Source: Streptomyces tagetis
GTDB lineage: Bacteria > Actinomycetota > Actinomycetes > Streptomycetales > Streptomycetaceae
Direction of reading: 5' to 3'
Assembly (NCBI RefSeq): GCF_018069565.1
Contig: NZ_JAGPNL010000003.1
Coordinates: 496,001-560,000, forward strand
DNA: 64,000 bases
Shown here: piece after piece, positions 1 through 8,532 of the stretch
Numbering within the stretch: position 1 is the first letter of the stretch
How the letters are laid out: every line of letters starts with the position of its first letter
The notes under the pieces: generated by a model
What the model was told of the DNA's origin: nothing
The model's database searches: none
What the model saw: only the letters and a program-made list of their open reading frames with translations
Translations under genes and position numbers: made by a program

Positions 1-363
1 GCCGCCTTCGCCCTCGCCGCCTGCACCAGCAGCGATCCGGCGCCCGACGCCAAGCCCTCGGCCAGCCCGAGCACCGACCTGGGCGCCGCAGAGAAGGGCG
101 CCGGCATCCCGCCCGTCCCGACCGGCGCCGACCGCGCCGAGCTCCTCCGGGCCCTCGCCGCAGCCAACTCGGACATCGTGAAGTACGAGGACAAGGCCAT
201 CGACGCGGCCCGCAACCAGTGCAGCGCCGTCAACGGCGAGGGCGTGAAGCGCGTCGACTGGCTGGCCAGCCAGCGCTTCACCTACAAGGACGTCACGACG
301 ACCGAGGCACAGGGCGCACAGATCAACCAGGCCCTCCGGGACATCGGCTTCTGCCAGACGTGA
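1..363 (+). CDS. Lipoprotein, 5' end cut by the window edge
   Basis: The open frame runs in from the left edge to a TGA at 361-363. The visible start is hydrophobic and contains a lipobox-like LAAC followed by TSSDP, so the mature protein is probably a lipid-anchored exported protein starting at that Cys. A Ser/Pro/Ala-rich linker follows, then a folded part of about 80 residues with two more Cys (near QCSAV and at the C-terminal FCQT), which could form a disulfide. No family recognised. It lies immediately upstream of the terminase genes and has its own terminator, so it may be a prophage cargo gene, but it could also be something older beside the element. The start codon is outside the window. 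Confidence 0.6.
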   Translation, partial: AAFALAACTSSDPAPDAKPSASPSTDLGAAEKGAGIPPVPTGADRAELLRALAAANSDIVKYEDKAIDAARNQCSAVNGEGVKRVDWLASQRFTYKDVTTTEAQGAQINQALRDIGFCQT

Positions 364-457
364 CCTGCTTGCGTTCCGGGACGGCATGATCCATCCTGGG
401 GCCAAGTCCGGCGTGCCCGGACACCACAGACGCATACCGCGCCCCTCGGCGCACAGG

Positions 458-479
458 AGGCCCGCCACCGTGCGGGCCT
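458..479 (+). terminator. Hairpin terminator after the lipoprotein gene
   Basis: A perfect 8-bp inverted repeat, AGGCCCGC at 458-465 and GCGGGCCT at 472-479, with a 6-nt loop and a short TT. It separates the lipoprotein gene from the terminase operon. Confidence 0.6.
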
Positions 480-506
480 TCGTCATGTCCCGGGGGGTGA
501 GCCGTC

Positions 507-1037
507 ATGGCGAAGGCCCGTCCGGTCACCGACACAGAGCGCGCCCGCGTCCGCGACCTCCACGCCCAGGGCAAGGGCCGCAACGAGATCGCCGAGATCC
601 TGGAGCGCTCCGGCCGCACCATCAGCAAGATCGCCGCCAGCTTCGACCCGCCTCTCTCCTTCGCCAGGGCCGCCGAGGTCCGCGTCGCCACCGAAGTCCG
701 CCAAGCCGACCTCGCCGACCGCCGCGCCGCCCTCGCCCAGCGCCTCCAGGACGTCGCCGAGCGCGAACTGGAGAGGGTCAACGCCCCGCACAAGTACTTC
801 GACTGGGGCGGCAAGGACCACAATTACGACGAGCGTTGGCAGGACGAGCCAACCCCGGCCGACAAGCGCGCGCTGCTCGGCGTCGTCGCCACCGCCATCG
901 ACCGGTCGCTGAAGCTCTCCCCGCCGAAGGACGAGACCGGCACTGAGGAGGGCATCGCGCTGATCACCAACCTGATGTCCGGGCTGACCGCCGTCTACAA
1001 GGCACAGCAGGGCAAGGAGGCCGACGAGGGGGCGTGA
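507..1037 (+). CDS. Phage terminase small subunit
   Basis: 176 aa. The N-terminal third (residues about 8-45) reads as a helix-turn-helix (DLHAQGKGRNEIAEIL then RTISKIAA), the DNA-recognition part of small terminases. The middle is a charged helical segment suited to oligomerisation. Gene position, directly before the large terminase, supports the call: small terminase rings recognise pac/cos DNA and deliver it to the motor. GGGGGG lies just upstream of the ATG. The stop TGA overlaps the next ATG (TGATG), implying translational coupling. Similar HTH proteins can be plain regulators, but the context makes terminase the best reading. Confidence 0.8.
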   Translation: MAKARPVTDTERARVRDLHAQGKGRNEIAEILERSGRTISKIAASFDPPLSFARAAEVRVATEVRQADLADRRAALAQRLQDVAERELERVNAPHKYFDWGGKDHNYDERWQDEPTPADKRALLGVVATAIDRSLKLSPPKDETGTEEGIALITNLMSGLTAVYKAQQGKEADEGA

Positions 1038-2314
1038 TGCTCCAGAACGTCGACCTGCCCCTCTCCCGGAAGCAGATCGCAAGCATCGTCGAAGCGACAG
1101 CTCGCATCAACATCTGGCACGGAGCGATCCGATCCGGCAAGACCATCGCCTCCTTGATCGCGCTGCTCGCCGCGATCGCCACCGCACCCCGGGCCGGCCT
1201 CATCCTCATCACTGGCCGCACCCTCGACACCATCGGCCGCAACATCATGGAGCCGCTCGTCGACCCCGGCCTGTTCGGGGCGCTGGCAAAGCTGATCGTC
1301 TGGACGCCCGGAGCGAAGACCGCGGTCATCCTGGGGCGGACCGTGCACCTGATCGGCGCGAACGACCGCCGCTCTGAGGGAAAGATCCGCGGCGCGACCG
1401 TCTCCCTCGTCTACTGCGACGAAGTCAGCCTGTTGCCGAAGGACTTCTTCCGCCAGCTCCTCGGCCGCCTGTCAGTCAAGGGCGCCCGGCTCATGGGCAC
1501 CACCAACCCCGACAACCCCGGGCACTGGCTGAAGAAGGAGTACCTCGACCGCGAGGGCGAACTCGACCTCCGTTCCTGGCACTTCAACCTCGACGACAAC
1601 CCGTCGCTGGACGAGGACTATGTCGCCTCGCTGAAGAAGGAGTACGTCGGCCTCTGGTACCGGCGCTTCATCCTCGGCGCTTGGGTCCAGTCCGAGGGCG
1701 CCGTCTACGAGATGTTCGACCCGATCCGGCACATCGTGAAGGACCTGCCGCGGATCGATCGCTGGCTGGCCGACGGCATCGACTACGGAACCGTGAACCC
1801 CTTCGCGGACGTGCTTGTCGGCCTCGGCTCCGACCATCGGCTGTACGTGGTGAGCGAGTACCGGCACGACTCCCGTATGGCCCGCCGGCAGATGACCGAT
1901 GCGGAGTACTCGCGGGCGCGTCGGCAGTGGCTGGCGAAGGTCCGGCAACCCCATGCGGCGGTGGTCGGGGTACAGCCGGAGTGGACGGTTGTCGACCCGT
2001 CCGCGTCCAGCTTCATCGAGCAGCTACACCGCGATGGCGTGAGCGGTGTGACGCACGCCGACAACGCGGTGCTGGACGGAATCCGAACCGTGTCGTCGCT
2101 GCTGGCGACCGACGATCTGCGGGTCCATGAGTCGGCTGTCGGCCTGATTGATGAGTTCCCGGGCTACTCCTGGGATGACACGGCGGCCGAGGCCGGCGAG
2201 GACAAGCCGATCAAGGAAAACGATCACTCGCTTGATGCGACGAGGTATGCCATCCGCACGACCGAGCCGCTGTGGCGGCCGTACCTACCGACCCGCCTGG
2301 AGGTGGCCGCCTGA
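1037..2314 (+). CDS. terL: Phage terminase large subunit (packaging ATPase/nuclease)
   Basis: 425 aa from the ATG at 1037; a GTG at 1034 is possible, but the GAGGGGG at 1026-1032 fits the ATG better. It is the motor that pumps phage DNA into the prohead and cuts it. Walker A is GAIRSGKT with Lys at residue 35. Walker B is LVYCDE with the Asp-Glu pair at 128-129. A coupling motif GTTNPD follows. The C-terminal RNase H-like nuclease is shown by DGIDYGTVNPFAD, VDPSA and a late DHSLDATRYA. The length is typical for PBSX/T4-type terminases. It is intact, with no sign of decay. Confidence 0.93.
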   Translation: MLQNVDLPLSRKQIASIVEATARINIWHGAIRSGKTIASLIALLAAIATAPRAGLILITGRTLDTIGRNIMEPLVDPGLFGALAKLIVWTPGAKTAVILGRTVHLIGANDRRSEGKIRGATVSLVYCDEVSLLPKDFFRQLLGRLSVKGARLMGTTNPDNPGHWLKKEYLDREGELDLRSWHFNLDDNPSLDEDYVASLKKEYVGLWYRRFILGAWVQSEGAVYEMFDPIRHIVKDLPRIDRWLADGIDYGTVNPFADVLVGLGSDHRLYVVSEYRHDSRMARRQMTDAEYSRARRQWLAKVRQPHAAVVGVQPEWTVVDPSASSFIEQLHRDGVSGVTHADNAVLDGIRTVSSLLATDDLRVHESAVGLIDEFPGYSWDDTAAEAGEDKPIKENDHSLDATRYAIRTTEPLWRPYLPTRLEVAA

Positions 2315-2529
2315 TGGCTCAGCTTGGCCCGGTTCCGGGCTTGCCGCGGTGGACCGGCGTCAAGGCCGTGGTGGGTCCGCTGTCCCAACACGAAGTGACC
2401 CACCGCGCCGACGGCCGCACGTCCCTCGAAGTGCCGGTGTCTGTACAGCTCACACGACGCGCCCGTTTCTGGGCGCGCTGGCGCATGCTCACGGGGAGGT
2501 GGCCGTCTGATGCCGCTGCCGACGCGTAA
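2314..2529 (+). CDS. Small protein between terminase and portal, unknown function
   Basis: 71 aa starting at an ATG that overlaps the terminase stop (TGATG) and ending 20 nt inside the portal gene. It is basic, with a Trp/Arg-rich C-terminus (RRARFWARWRMLTGRW). No family recognised. The tight coupling on both sides makes it a real member of the packaging operon rather than a chance frame. Many actinophages have a small unnamed gene here. Confidence 0.55.
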   Translation: MAQLGPVPGLPRWTGVKAVVGPLSQHEVTHRADGRTSLEVPVSVQLTRRARFWARWRMLTGRWPSDAAADA

Positions 2530-4024
2530 CGTGCCTTGGCCGCCGCCCTACCTGAAGCCCGCTCTCGACGACATGCGGACCTGGGACACCTGGTGGTCCG
2601 GCGACCCCGACCGCCTCGAAGCCCTCTACGGCGCCGGCGGTGGCGGCTTCGGCCCCGACCCCAAGCCGATCCAGTACTCGACCGGCGTGGCGGGGCGGAT
2701 CGCCCGCTGGTGGTGGGGCACCCCGACCGCCCCCGGCGAGCGCCGGACGAAGTTGCACGTGCCGATCGCGGGCGACCTCTGCGGCGGCAGCGCCAACCTG
2801 TTGTTCTCCGAGCCGCCGACGCTCACCGTCGCCGACGAGGCCACGCAGAAGCGACTCGACGCTCTCGTCGATGAGGGCATGCTCGCCACCCTCCAGACTG
2901 CCGCCGAGGTCGGCGCTGCGCTGGGCGGCGTGTACCTGCGGCCCGTGTACGACACCGATATGGCGGACCGGCCGTGGCTCGATGCCGTCCACGCCGACCG
3001 CGCCGTGCCGGAATTCCGGTGGGGCCGTCTGGCTGCGGTCACCTTCTGGCGGATCGTCCACGAGGAAGACGGTCAGGTGTGGCGGCACCTTGAGCGGCAC
3101 GAGCCTGGCGTCATCGAGCACGGCCTGTACCAGGGCACGAAGGAGAAACTCGGCCGGCCAGTGCCGCTGGAGGACCACCCGGCCACCGAAGGCTACGCCG
3201 AGACCGTCGACGACGAGGGCCGAATCGACACCGGGTTCGACGGCCTGGACGTCTCGTACATCCCGAACGACGCCTCTCGCCGCTGGCGCTGCGATCCGGT
3301 GCTCAAGGACCTCGGGCGCAGCGACCTGGACGGTGTCGAGCCGCTCATGGATGCGCTCGACGAGACGTACGCGTCGTGGATGCGGGACATCCGGCTGGGC
3401 AAGGGCCGCATCGTCGTCCCGGACGCGTACCTCCAGTCCAACGGGCCCGGCCGCGGGGCCTCGTGGAATCCGGATCAGGAGGCGTTCGCGGGGATCAACA
3501 TGCTCGCGCGCGGCGACGGGGCGATGCTGACGGTCGCCCAGTTCGCGATCCGCGTGCAGGAGCACCGGGACACTGCTGAGGACCTGGTCAACCAGATCTT
3601 GCGCAGCGCCGGCTACTCGGGGCAGACGTTCGGCATCGGTGGCGACGTCGCAGTGACGGCGACGGAGTCCAACGCGAAGGAGCGCCGGTCGATGACGACC
3701 CGCGGCCGCAAGATCCTGCGGACGCGGCCCGGCCTAGGCAACGCGACGCACGCCCTCCTCGCCGTCGACCAGTATGTCTTCGGCAGCAAGGTGGTCCCGC
3801 AGCGGCCGGGCATCGAGTTCTACGACTCGGTGCAGGAAGACCCGCTCAGCCTGGCCAACACCGCCGACGTCCTCAAGCGCGCTCAAGCCGCCTCCACCGA
3901 GACCCTCGTCCGCATGGTCCACCCCGAGTGGAACGACACCCGGGTCCAGGCGGAGACGAAGAAGATCCTGGCGGAGACCGGGCAGGCCGTCGAAGACCCG
4001 ATGCAGGCCGGCCTACTGCCGTAA
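2510..4024 (+). CDS. Phage portal protein (SPP1 gp6-like)
   Basis: 504 aa. It forms the dodecameric ring at the capsid vertex through which DNA passes. The N-terminus has the Trp-rich stretch usual in siphovirus portals (TWDTWWSGDPDRLEALYG), followed by a region with HVPIAGDLCGGSANLLFSEPP, the membrane-fold-like wing region of SPP1-type portals. The C-terminal part has SAGYSGQTFG and a TATESNAKERRS helix, again typical. The length matches the family. The start overlaps the preceding small gene, and the MuF-type head protein follows after 9 nt. Confidence 0.88.
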   Translation: MPLPTRNVPWPPPYLKPALDDMRTWDTWWSGDPDRLEALYGAGGGGFGPDPKPIQYSTGVAGRIARWWWGTPTAPGERRTKLHVPIAGDLCGGSANLLFSEPPTLTVADEATQKRLDALVDEGMLATLQTAAEVGAALGGVYLRPVYDTDMADRPWLDAVHADRAVPEFRWGRLAAVTFWRIVHEEDGQVWRHLERHEPGVIEHGLYQGTKEKLGRPVPLEDHPATEGYAETVDDEGRIDTGFDGLDVSYIPNDASRRWRCDPVLKDLGRSDLDGVEPLMDALDETYASWMRDIRLGKGRIVVPDAYLQSNGPGRGASWNPDQEAFAGINMLARGDGAMLTVAQFAIRVQEHRDTAEDLVNQILRSAGYSGQTFGIGGDVAVTATESNAKERRSMTTRGRKILRTRPGLGNATHALLAVDQYVFGSKVVPQRPGIEFYDSVQEDPLSLANTADVLKRAQAASTETLVRMVHPEWNDTRVQAETKKILAETGQAVEDPMQAGLLP

Positions 4025-4033
4025 GGGGAGAAC

Positions 4034-5149
4034 GTGCCTGTCTCGCCCGAGCTCGCCGAGGACCTGGCCGCCGCCGTCGCCGACCTCTACGAGGCCGCCG
4101 AGGGCACCCTCGTGCAGATGATCCGGCGGGCGCTCGCCGAGGGCATCGACAGCCCGGTGTGGATAGAGCTGAAGCGCGCCACGCTGGGGAACCTCCAGGC
4201 CGCGATCGACGAGGTCCTGGCCGCCCTCCAGGCCGACGCCTCTGGGGCGATCGGCCAGGCCGTCGCGGAGGCGTACGAGCGCGGGCAGCAGGCGGCCGTC
4301 GCCGAGCTGGGGGCGCTCGGAGTCGGGCAAGCTGCGGCGGCAGTGGAGGTCCTGCCGACGGCGCCGGTGGTGGACCGGCTCGCCGCAGCGGTCGTGGCCG
4401 ACACCCGGCCGCTGCATCTGCGGATGCTGCGGCAGAGCATGGACGTCTACCGCGAGGTCGTCGCCCGCGCGTCTGCGGCGCCGCTGCTGGGGGTGCAGAC
4501 GCGGCGGCAGGCGGCGCAGGAGGCGTTCGACCAGTTCGCGGGCCGCGGTGTCCGGGGGTTCGTTGACCGGTCCGGCCGGTCGTGGGAGCTGCGCAGCTAC
4601 GTGGAGATGGCGACGCGCTCGGCCGTGGGCCGCGCCGCGATCGAGGCCCACACCGATCGGCTCGGCGCCGCCGGCGTGGACCTGGTGCTCGTGTCCCAGT
4701 CACCGGAGGAGTGCGAGCGGTGCCGGCCGTGGGAGCGGAAGGTGCTCTCCCGCACGGGCGCGGCCGGCGCGCGCGAGGTGCAGGTGGAGCACGCGACGGA
4801 GGACGGGGAGATGGTCACCGTGGCGGTGGCAGGGTCGCTGGACGAGGCGCGGGCGGCGGGGCTGCTACACCCGAACTGCCGCCACTCAGTGAGCGCGTAC
4901 CTGCCGGGCGTCTCCCGGGTCCCGAAGGCGCAACCGTCGAGGGGGACGTACGAGGACTCGCAGCGGCAGCGATACCTGGAGCGGCAGGTGCGGAAGTGGA
5001 AACGGCTGGAGGAGGCCGCGATGGACGAGGCCGCAGCGGCTGCGCGGCGGGCGCGGGTGCGCGCGTACCAGGCCCGCATCCGTGAGCTAGTCAAGGACAC
5101 GGGCCTGCCACGCAAGAGCCACCGCGAGCAGCTTGAAAGCGCCCGCTAG
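4034..5149 (+). CDS. Minor head protein, MuF / phage minor capsid 2 type
   Basis: 371 aa from a GTG with GGGGAG upstream. MuF-type proteins sit inside the prohead near the portal and help assembly or are ejected with DNA. The diagnostic part is at the C-terminal side: SPEECERCRPWERKVLS, followed about 60 residues later by LLHPNCRHSVSAYLPG, giving the CxxC...HPNC-H pattern of this family, probably metal-binding. The rest is Ala-rich helix. A basic coiled C-terminal tail (RYLERQVRKWKRLEEAAM) follows. Its TAG stop shares the palindromic CTAG at 5146-5149 with the stop of the convergent gene. Confidence 0.88.
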   Translation: MPVSPELAEDLAAAVADLYEAAEGTLVQMIRRALAEGIDSPVWIELKRATLGNLQAAIDEVLAALQADASGAIGQAVAEAYERGQQAAVAELGALGVGQAAAAVEVLPTAPVVDRLAAAVVADTRPLHLRMLRQSMDVYREVVARASAAPLLGVQTRRQAAQEAFDQFAGRGVRGFVDRSGRSWELRSYVEMATRSAVGRAAIEAHTDRLGAAGVDLVLVSQSPEECERCRPWERKVLSRTGAAGAREVQVEHATEDGEMVTVAVAGSLDEARAAGLLHPNCRHSVSAYLPGVSRVPKAQPSRGTYEDSQRQRYLERQVRKWKRLEEAAMDEAAAAARRARVRAYQARIRELVKDTGLPRKSHREQLESAR

Positions 5150-5433
5150 TTGTCGCTCAGCAGCACCCCATCCGGCAACAGATCTGTCTGCCGCAGGTGG
5201 GCAGCGATCTCCCGCACCCCCTGCACGAAGCCCTCTTGGAACTTCGGGTCGGACGCTATCTGGTGGCCTTCCTCCATCTCCTCCACCCATCCGTCGATCC
5301 ACTGAGCGATCTCCAGGTGATTGCGGTAGAGCGCACCGTGCTCGCCCGCGAGGGCATCCGCCGACCGCTCCTGATTCCAGTCGGCGAGGCGGGACTTGTC
5401 GAAGTCGAGCAGTTGCTCGTCAGTCTTTTCCAT
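5146..5433 (-). CDS. Reverse-strand gene inside the head operon, unknown function
   Basis: 95 aa, very acidic (many Asp/Glu) and predicted mostly helical (WIDGWVEEMEEGHQIASDPKFQEGFVQGVREIAAHL). It is the only leftward gene among about 20 kb of rightward structural genes. It ends exactly at the shared CTAG with the minor head gene and starts at the ATG at 5433 with a GAGGAG about 13 nt upstream. No family recognised. An inserted gene with opposite polarity in a late operon is the pattern of a moron, a cargo gene expressed independently in the lysogen. Immunity, exclusion or anti-defence are possible roles but unproven. Confidence 0.6.
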   Translation of the reverse strand: MEKTDEQLLDFDKSRLADWNQERSADALAGEHGALYRNHLEIAQWIDGWVEEMEEGHQIASDPKFQEGFVQGVREIAAHLRQTDLLPDGVLLSDN

Positions 5434-5557
5434 GACTGAACGCTAGCTCCTCTGTCCGCGACTGACCTGAAACTTCCGCCCGCCGGGTGCGGGCCGGATC
5501 GCACAACCCCCGCCAGGCGCGGGGCCGAACATTCCGACGCGCACCAGGAGTGCACGC

Positions 5558-6358
5558 ATGCAGAAGCGAACCCTCCCCAGGCTGGCCGGTGCTGGCTGGG
5601 CACACCCCTACGGTCACGGCCCTTTCGACCCGTACCTGTACGCCGACGGCGGGGACGGAGACGACTCCGGTTCCGACAACGGCGACGGTGACGGCGGTGG
5701 GGCGGACGACGACCAGGGCGACGATGTCGGCGGGACCGGCGACGACGACGGCCAGGACGACGGCCAGGACGACGACGCGGGCAAGGCCACCAAGCCGAAG
5801 CCCAAGCCTCCCGCCAAGAAGCCGGAGGGCGAGGACCCGGCCGCGACGATCGCCCGGCTCCAGAAGGAACTGAAGACGGCGAACGGCGAGGCCGCGAAGG
5901 CGCGCACGTCCGCGAAGAAGGCGGCGGCCGACGAGGCCCGCACGGAGATCGTGCAGGAACTCGGCAAGGCCCTCGGACTGATCAAGGACGACAAGGACAC
6001 GCCGCCGGACCCGGCCGCGCTCACCGCGCAGATCGAGAAGGCGACCGCGGCGCACCGGGAGACCGCGGTCGAGCTGGCGGTGTACCGGGGTGCGTCGAAG
6101 TACGGCGCCGACCCGAACGCGCTCACCGACAGCCGCTCGTTCCTGAACTCGATCAAGGGTCTCGACCCCGAGGACGAGGGATTCGCGAAGGCCGTCCAGG
6201 CCGCCATCAAGAAGGCGGTCGACGACAACCCGAAGCTCAAGGCCGCTGCGCCCGCGCCCAAGCGGACCTCCAGCGACTTCAACGGGTCCGGCGGCGACTC
6301 CGGGCCCAAGACCATCGACGAGATCCGCGCTGAGCGCCGGAAGCGCCGCGCCGGATAG
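5558..6358 (+). CDS. Capsid scaffolding protein
   Basis: 266 aa, directly before the coat gene. Residues about 28-75 are an extreme Asp/Gly-rich acidic tract, followed by a Lys/Pro linker, a coiled-coil segment (ATIARLQKELKTANGEAAKART), more helix, and a basic C-terminus (DEIRAERRKRRAG). Acidic N-terminus, coiled coil and basic coat-binding tail are the usual layout of scaffold proteins that direct prohead assembly and then leave. The ATG follows CACCAGGAGTGCACGC. Function rests on layout and position rather than one motif. Confidence 0.85.
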   Translation: MQKRTLPRLAGAGWAHPYGHGPFDPYLYADGGDGDDSGSDNGDGDGGGADDDQGDDVGGTGDDDGQDDGQDDDAGKATKPKPKPPAKKPEGEDPAATIARLQKELKTANGEAAKARTSAKKAAADEARTEIVQELGKALGLIKDDKDTPPDPAALTAQIEKATAAHRETAVELAVYRGASKYGADPNALTDSRSFLNSIKGLDPEDEGFAKAVQAAIKKAVDDNPKLKAAAPAPKRTSSDFNGSGGDSGPKTIDEIRAERRKRRAG

Positions 6359-6372
6359 AAGGAGTACGCCCC

Positions 6373-7284
6373 ATGGGCAACACGCTGCTCACCCCCGAAG
6401 TCATCGCGAACCAGGCGCTGGCCACCCTCTACGAGACCTGCGTCATGGCGCCGCTCGTGCACCGCGACTACGAGGCCGAGTTCGCCCGCAAGGTCGGCGA
6501 CGCCATCACCATCCGCAAGCCCGCGGTCTTCGAGGCCAAGGAGTACAACCGGTCGGCCGGCATCACCGTGCAGGACGCCACCGAAGCCGGCATCCCGATG
6601 GCCCTGAACCACTTCGCTGACGTGTCCTTCGCCGTGACGGCCGAGGACCTGACGCTGAAGATCGAGGACTTCGACGAGCAGCTCCTCGGCCCGGCCATGG
6701 AGGCGGTCGCCCAGAAGATCGACAAGGACCTGCTGGCGCTCAGGGACGACATCGTCCAGGAGGTCGGCGTCGTCGGCACCGACAACATCAAGCCCTGGGA
6801 CGACCCGCGTGTCCTGATCGACGCGGGCCGGGTCCTCAACCAGCGCAACGTGCCGCTGACGGACCGCCGCGCCGCGGTCGGCCCGGTGACGTACGCGAAC
6901 TGGTCGATGGACGAGCTGCTCACCGACACGGACAAGCGCGGTTCGACGGAGGGGCTGCTGGAGGCGTCGATCGGGAAGAGGCTGTTCCAGTTCGACGGCT
7001 ACATGACGCAGCACATCGCCAAGCCCGCGCAGACCTCCGGTAACTCGACGACCGAGGTCGGCGTCGCCTTCCACCGGACCGCGTTCGCGCTCGCCTTCCG
7101 GCCGCTCCAACTGCCTCGGGGCAACCCGAACGCGGCGATCGCCAACTACAAGGGCTTCGGCCTGCGGGTGATCTACGGCTACGACATGGACAAGAAGCAG
7201 GACGTCGTGTCGGTCGACTGCCTGTACGGCACGAAGACGCTGGACGCCAACCGTGCGGTCCTGATCAAGGGCGCCAACGTCTGA
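6373..7284 (+). CDS. Major capsid protein, P22 coat-like
   Basis: 303 aa. The opening (LLTPEVIANQALATLYETCVMAPLVHRDYEAEF) and the following GDAITIRKPAVFEAKEYN are the characteristic start of P22-type coat proteins with the HK97 fold. The middle QDATEAGIPMALNHFADVSFAVTAEDLTLKIEDF and the C-terminal GFGLRVIYGYDMDKKQDVVSVDCLYGTK also fit. AGAAGGAGT precedes the ATG. It lies 14 nt after the scaffold gene. A strong hairpin follows the gene, which would let capsid mRNA end here or be protected at its 3' end. Confidence 0.9.
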   Translation: MGNTLLTPEVIANQALATLYETCVMAPLVHRDYEAEFARKVGDAITIRKPAVFEAKEYNRSAGITVQDATEAGIPMALNHFADVSFAVTAEDLTLKIEDFDEQLLGPAMEAVAQKIDKDLLALRDDIVQEVGVVGTDNIKPWDDPRVLIDAGRVLNQRNVPLTDRRAAVGPVTYANWSMDELLTDTDKRGSTEGLLEASIGKRLFQFDGYMTQHIAKPAQTSGNSTTEVGVAFHRTAFALAFRPLQLPRGNPNAAIANYKGFGLRVIYGYDMDKKQDVVSVDCLYGTKTLDANRAVLIKGANV

Positions 7285-7293
7285 TCCCCCTCC

Positions 7294-7318
7294 GGCCGCC
7301 GCATGCACCGCGGCGGCC
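7294..7318 (+). terminator. Hairpin after the coat gene
   Basis: Perfect 9-bp inverted repeat, GGCCGCCGC at 7294-7302 and GCGGCGGCC at 7310-7318, 7-nt loop. No T tract. Probably a partial terminator or mRNA 3' stabiliser that sets coat protein excess over downstream head genes. Confidence 0.5.
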
Positions 7319-7353
7319 CCCTATCCCATCCCTCGCCATCGAGGAGCGAACCC

Positions 7354-7707
7354 ATGGCGTACCAGCGCCGCATCATCACCGAGTCCATCCGGCTGACCGG
7401 GAGCCCGGTCGCCTCCGGGTCGTCCGTCGTCTGGCGGGCGCCCGTCCCCTGCACTGTCGTCAAGGTCCACGGCTACCGCTCGGGCGGTGCCGGAGCCGTC
7501 GTCAACGCCAAGATCGGGTCGAAGGCCGTCCTCGCGTCGAACCTCACGGCGGGAAGCAGCGTCTTCGCCTCTGCCTCTCCCGCCGGCACGGACGGCCGCA
7601 TGGCCGAGGGCGCGGTCCTGGCGCTGGACGTCATCAGCGGCGACGCGACCACGGTCATCATCCAGGCGGACATCGCGATCGACGCCGACGTCAACGACCT
7701 GCCCTGA
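7354..7707 (+). CDS. Accessory head protein, probably capsid decoration
   Basis: 117 aa from the ATG at 7354 with GAGGAGCG upstream; an in-frame start at 7303 would lie inside the hairpin and is less likely. The sequence is short strands and turns (SSVVWRAPVPCTVVKVHGYRSGGAGAVVNAKIGSKAVL), suggesting a small beta-rich fold. Position right after the coat gene is where decoration proteins usually lie, but I see no diagnostic motif, so the role is inferred from place only. Confidence 0.65.
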   Translation: MAYQRRIITESIRLTGSPVASGSSVVWRAPVPCTVVKVHGYRSGGAGAVVNAKIGSKAVLASNLTAGSSVFASASPAGTDGRMAEGAVLALDVISGDATTVIIQADIAIDADVNDLP

Positions 7708-7724
7708 TCGGAGGCGCACACCGC

Positions 7725-8072
7725 ATGTTCGTCTACCGCAACAAGAACACGGGCGACGTCGTCCGGTACGAGCACCGTTCGGCGCGGCTGGAGATGCTTC
7801 CGAACTGGGAGACGGTCCAGGAGCCGAAGGTGCCTGCCGCCGGCCCCGAGCCGCAGGGCGGTGCAGAGACGCCGCCCGCAGAGCCACCTGGTGGAGGTGG
7901 AGGGGACGGCAGCGGGCCGGACGCGGGCGAGCGTCCGGCCCGCTCCGCGTCCAAGGCGGACTGGGTGGCGTACGCCCGTCGCGCCGCCCGCGACTCCGAC
8001 GAGGAGGCCGCCGTCGACAGCCTCACCAAGGAGCAGCTCATCGACCAGTACGGAGGTGCCAGCGATGGCTGA
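7725..8072 (+). CDS. Small head-region protein with SAP-like C-terminus
   Basis: 115 aa. It starts MFVYRNKNTGDVVRYEHRSARLEMLPNWETV, a short strand-rich motif seen in unnamed actinophage head proteins, then a Pro/Gly-rich linker, then a helical end (SKADWVAYARRAARDSDEEAAVDSL) finishing TKEQLIDQYG, which looks like a SAP/Rho-N-type helix-extension-helix end. Exact role unknown. Its last 8 bases overlap the next gene. Confidence 0.65.
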   Translation: MFVYRNKNTGDVVRYEHRSARLEMLPNWETVQEPKVPAAGPEPQGGAETPPAEPPGGGGGDGSGPDAGERPARSASKADWVAYARRAARDSDEEAAVDSLTKEQLIDQYGGASDG

Positions 8073-8517
8073 CCTGGTCACCAACATCGGCAAGGGCCGG
8101 CACGTCTACTACGCGTCCACGGCCCAGGCCGGGACCGGCGGGGCAAAGCTCACGGCCGTCGTGCTGGAGGCATCCGGCCTGGAGTCGGACGACGCCCTCC
8201 AGGACCACGACACCCTCGCGGCCCTGCTCGGCGCGAACAGTGAACAGACCGTGATGGGCCGCAAGACCCTGACCGGGGTCACCGTGACCGTGGACGACGT
8301 CGGTAACAAGGCGTCGTGGACGGCCGGGGACCTGGTGTGGACCGACGCCACGGGACCCGCCACGGGGAAGATCGCCGTCTGCTTCGACCCCACCGGCTCC
8401 AGCCCCGACTCGGGGCTGATCCCGCTGACCGTGCACGACTTCGCGGTCACCCCGGACGGGACGACGATCACCGCAAGCGTGGACGCGGACGGCCTCGGGG
8501 TCTCCGAGAACCCGTGA
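8065..8517 (+). CDS. Phage structural protein, unknown role
   Basis: 150 aa from the ATG at 8065, with GGAGGTG 7-8 nt upstream. Beta-rich sequence with repeated Thr-Val stretches (TLTGVTVTVDDVGNKASWTAGDLVWTDA) and a C-terminal strand pair (AVTPDGTTITASVDADGLGV), consistent with an Ig-like or decoration-type head protein. Overlaps the previous gene by 8 nt and precedes the repeat protein by 15 nt, so it is co-translated with the head block. Confidence 0.65.
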   Translation: MADLVTNIGKGRHVYYASTAQAGTGGAKLTAVVLEASGLESDDALQDHDTLAALLGANSEQTVMGRKTLTGVTVTVDDVGNKASWTAGDLVWTDATGPATGKIAVCFDPTGSSPDSGLIPLTVHDFAVTPDGTTITASVDADGLGVSENP

Positions 8518-8532
8518 CGAGGGGGTGGTGTC

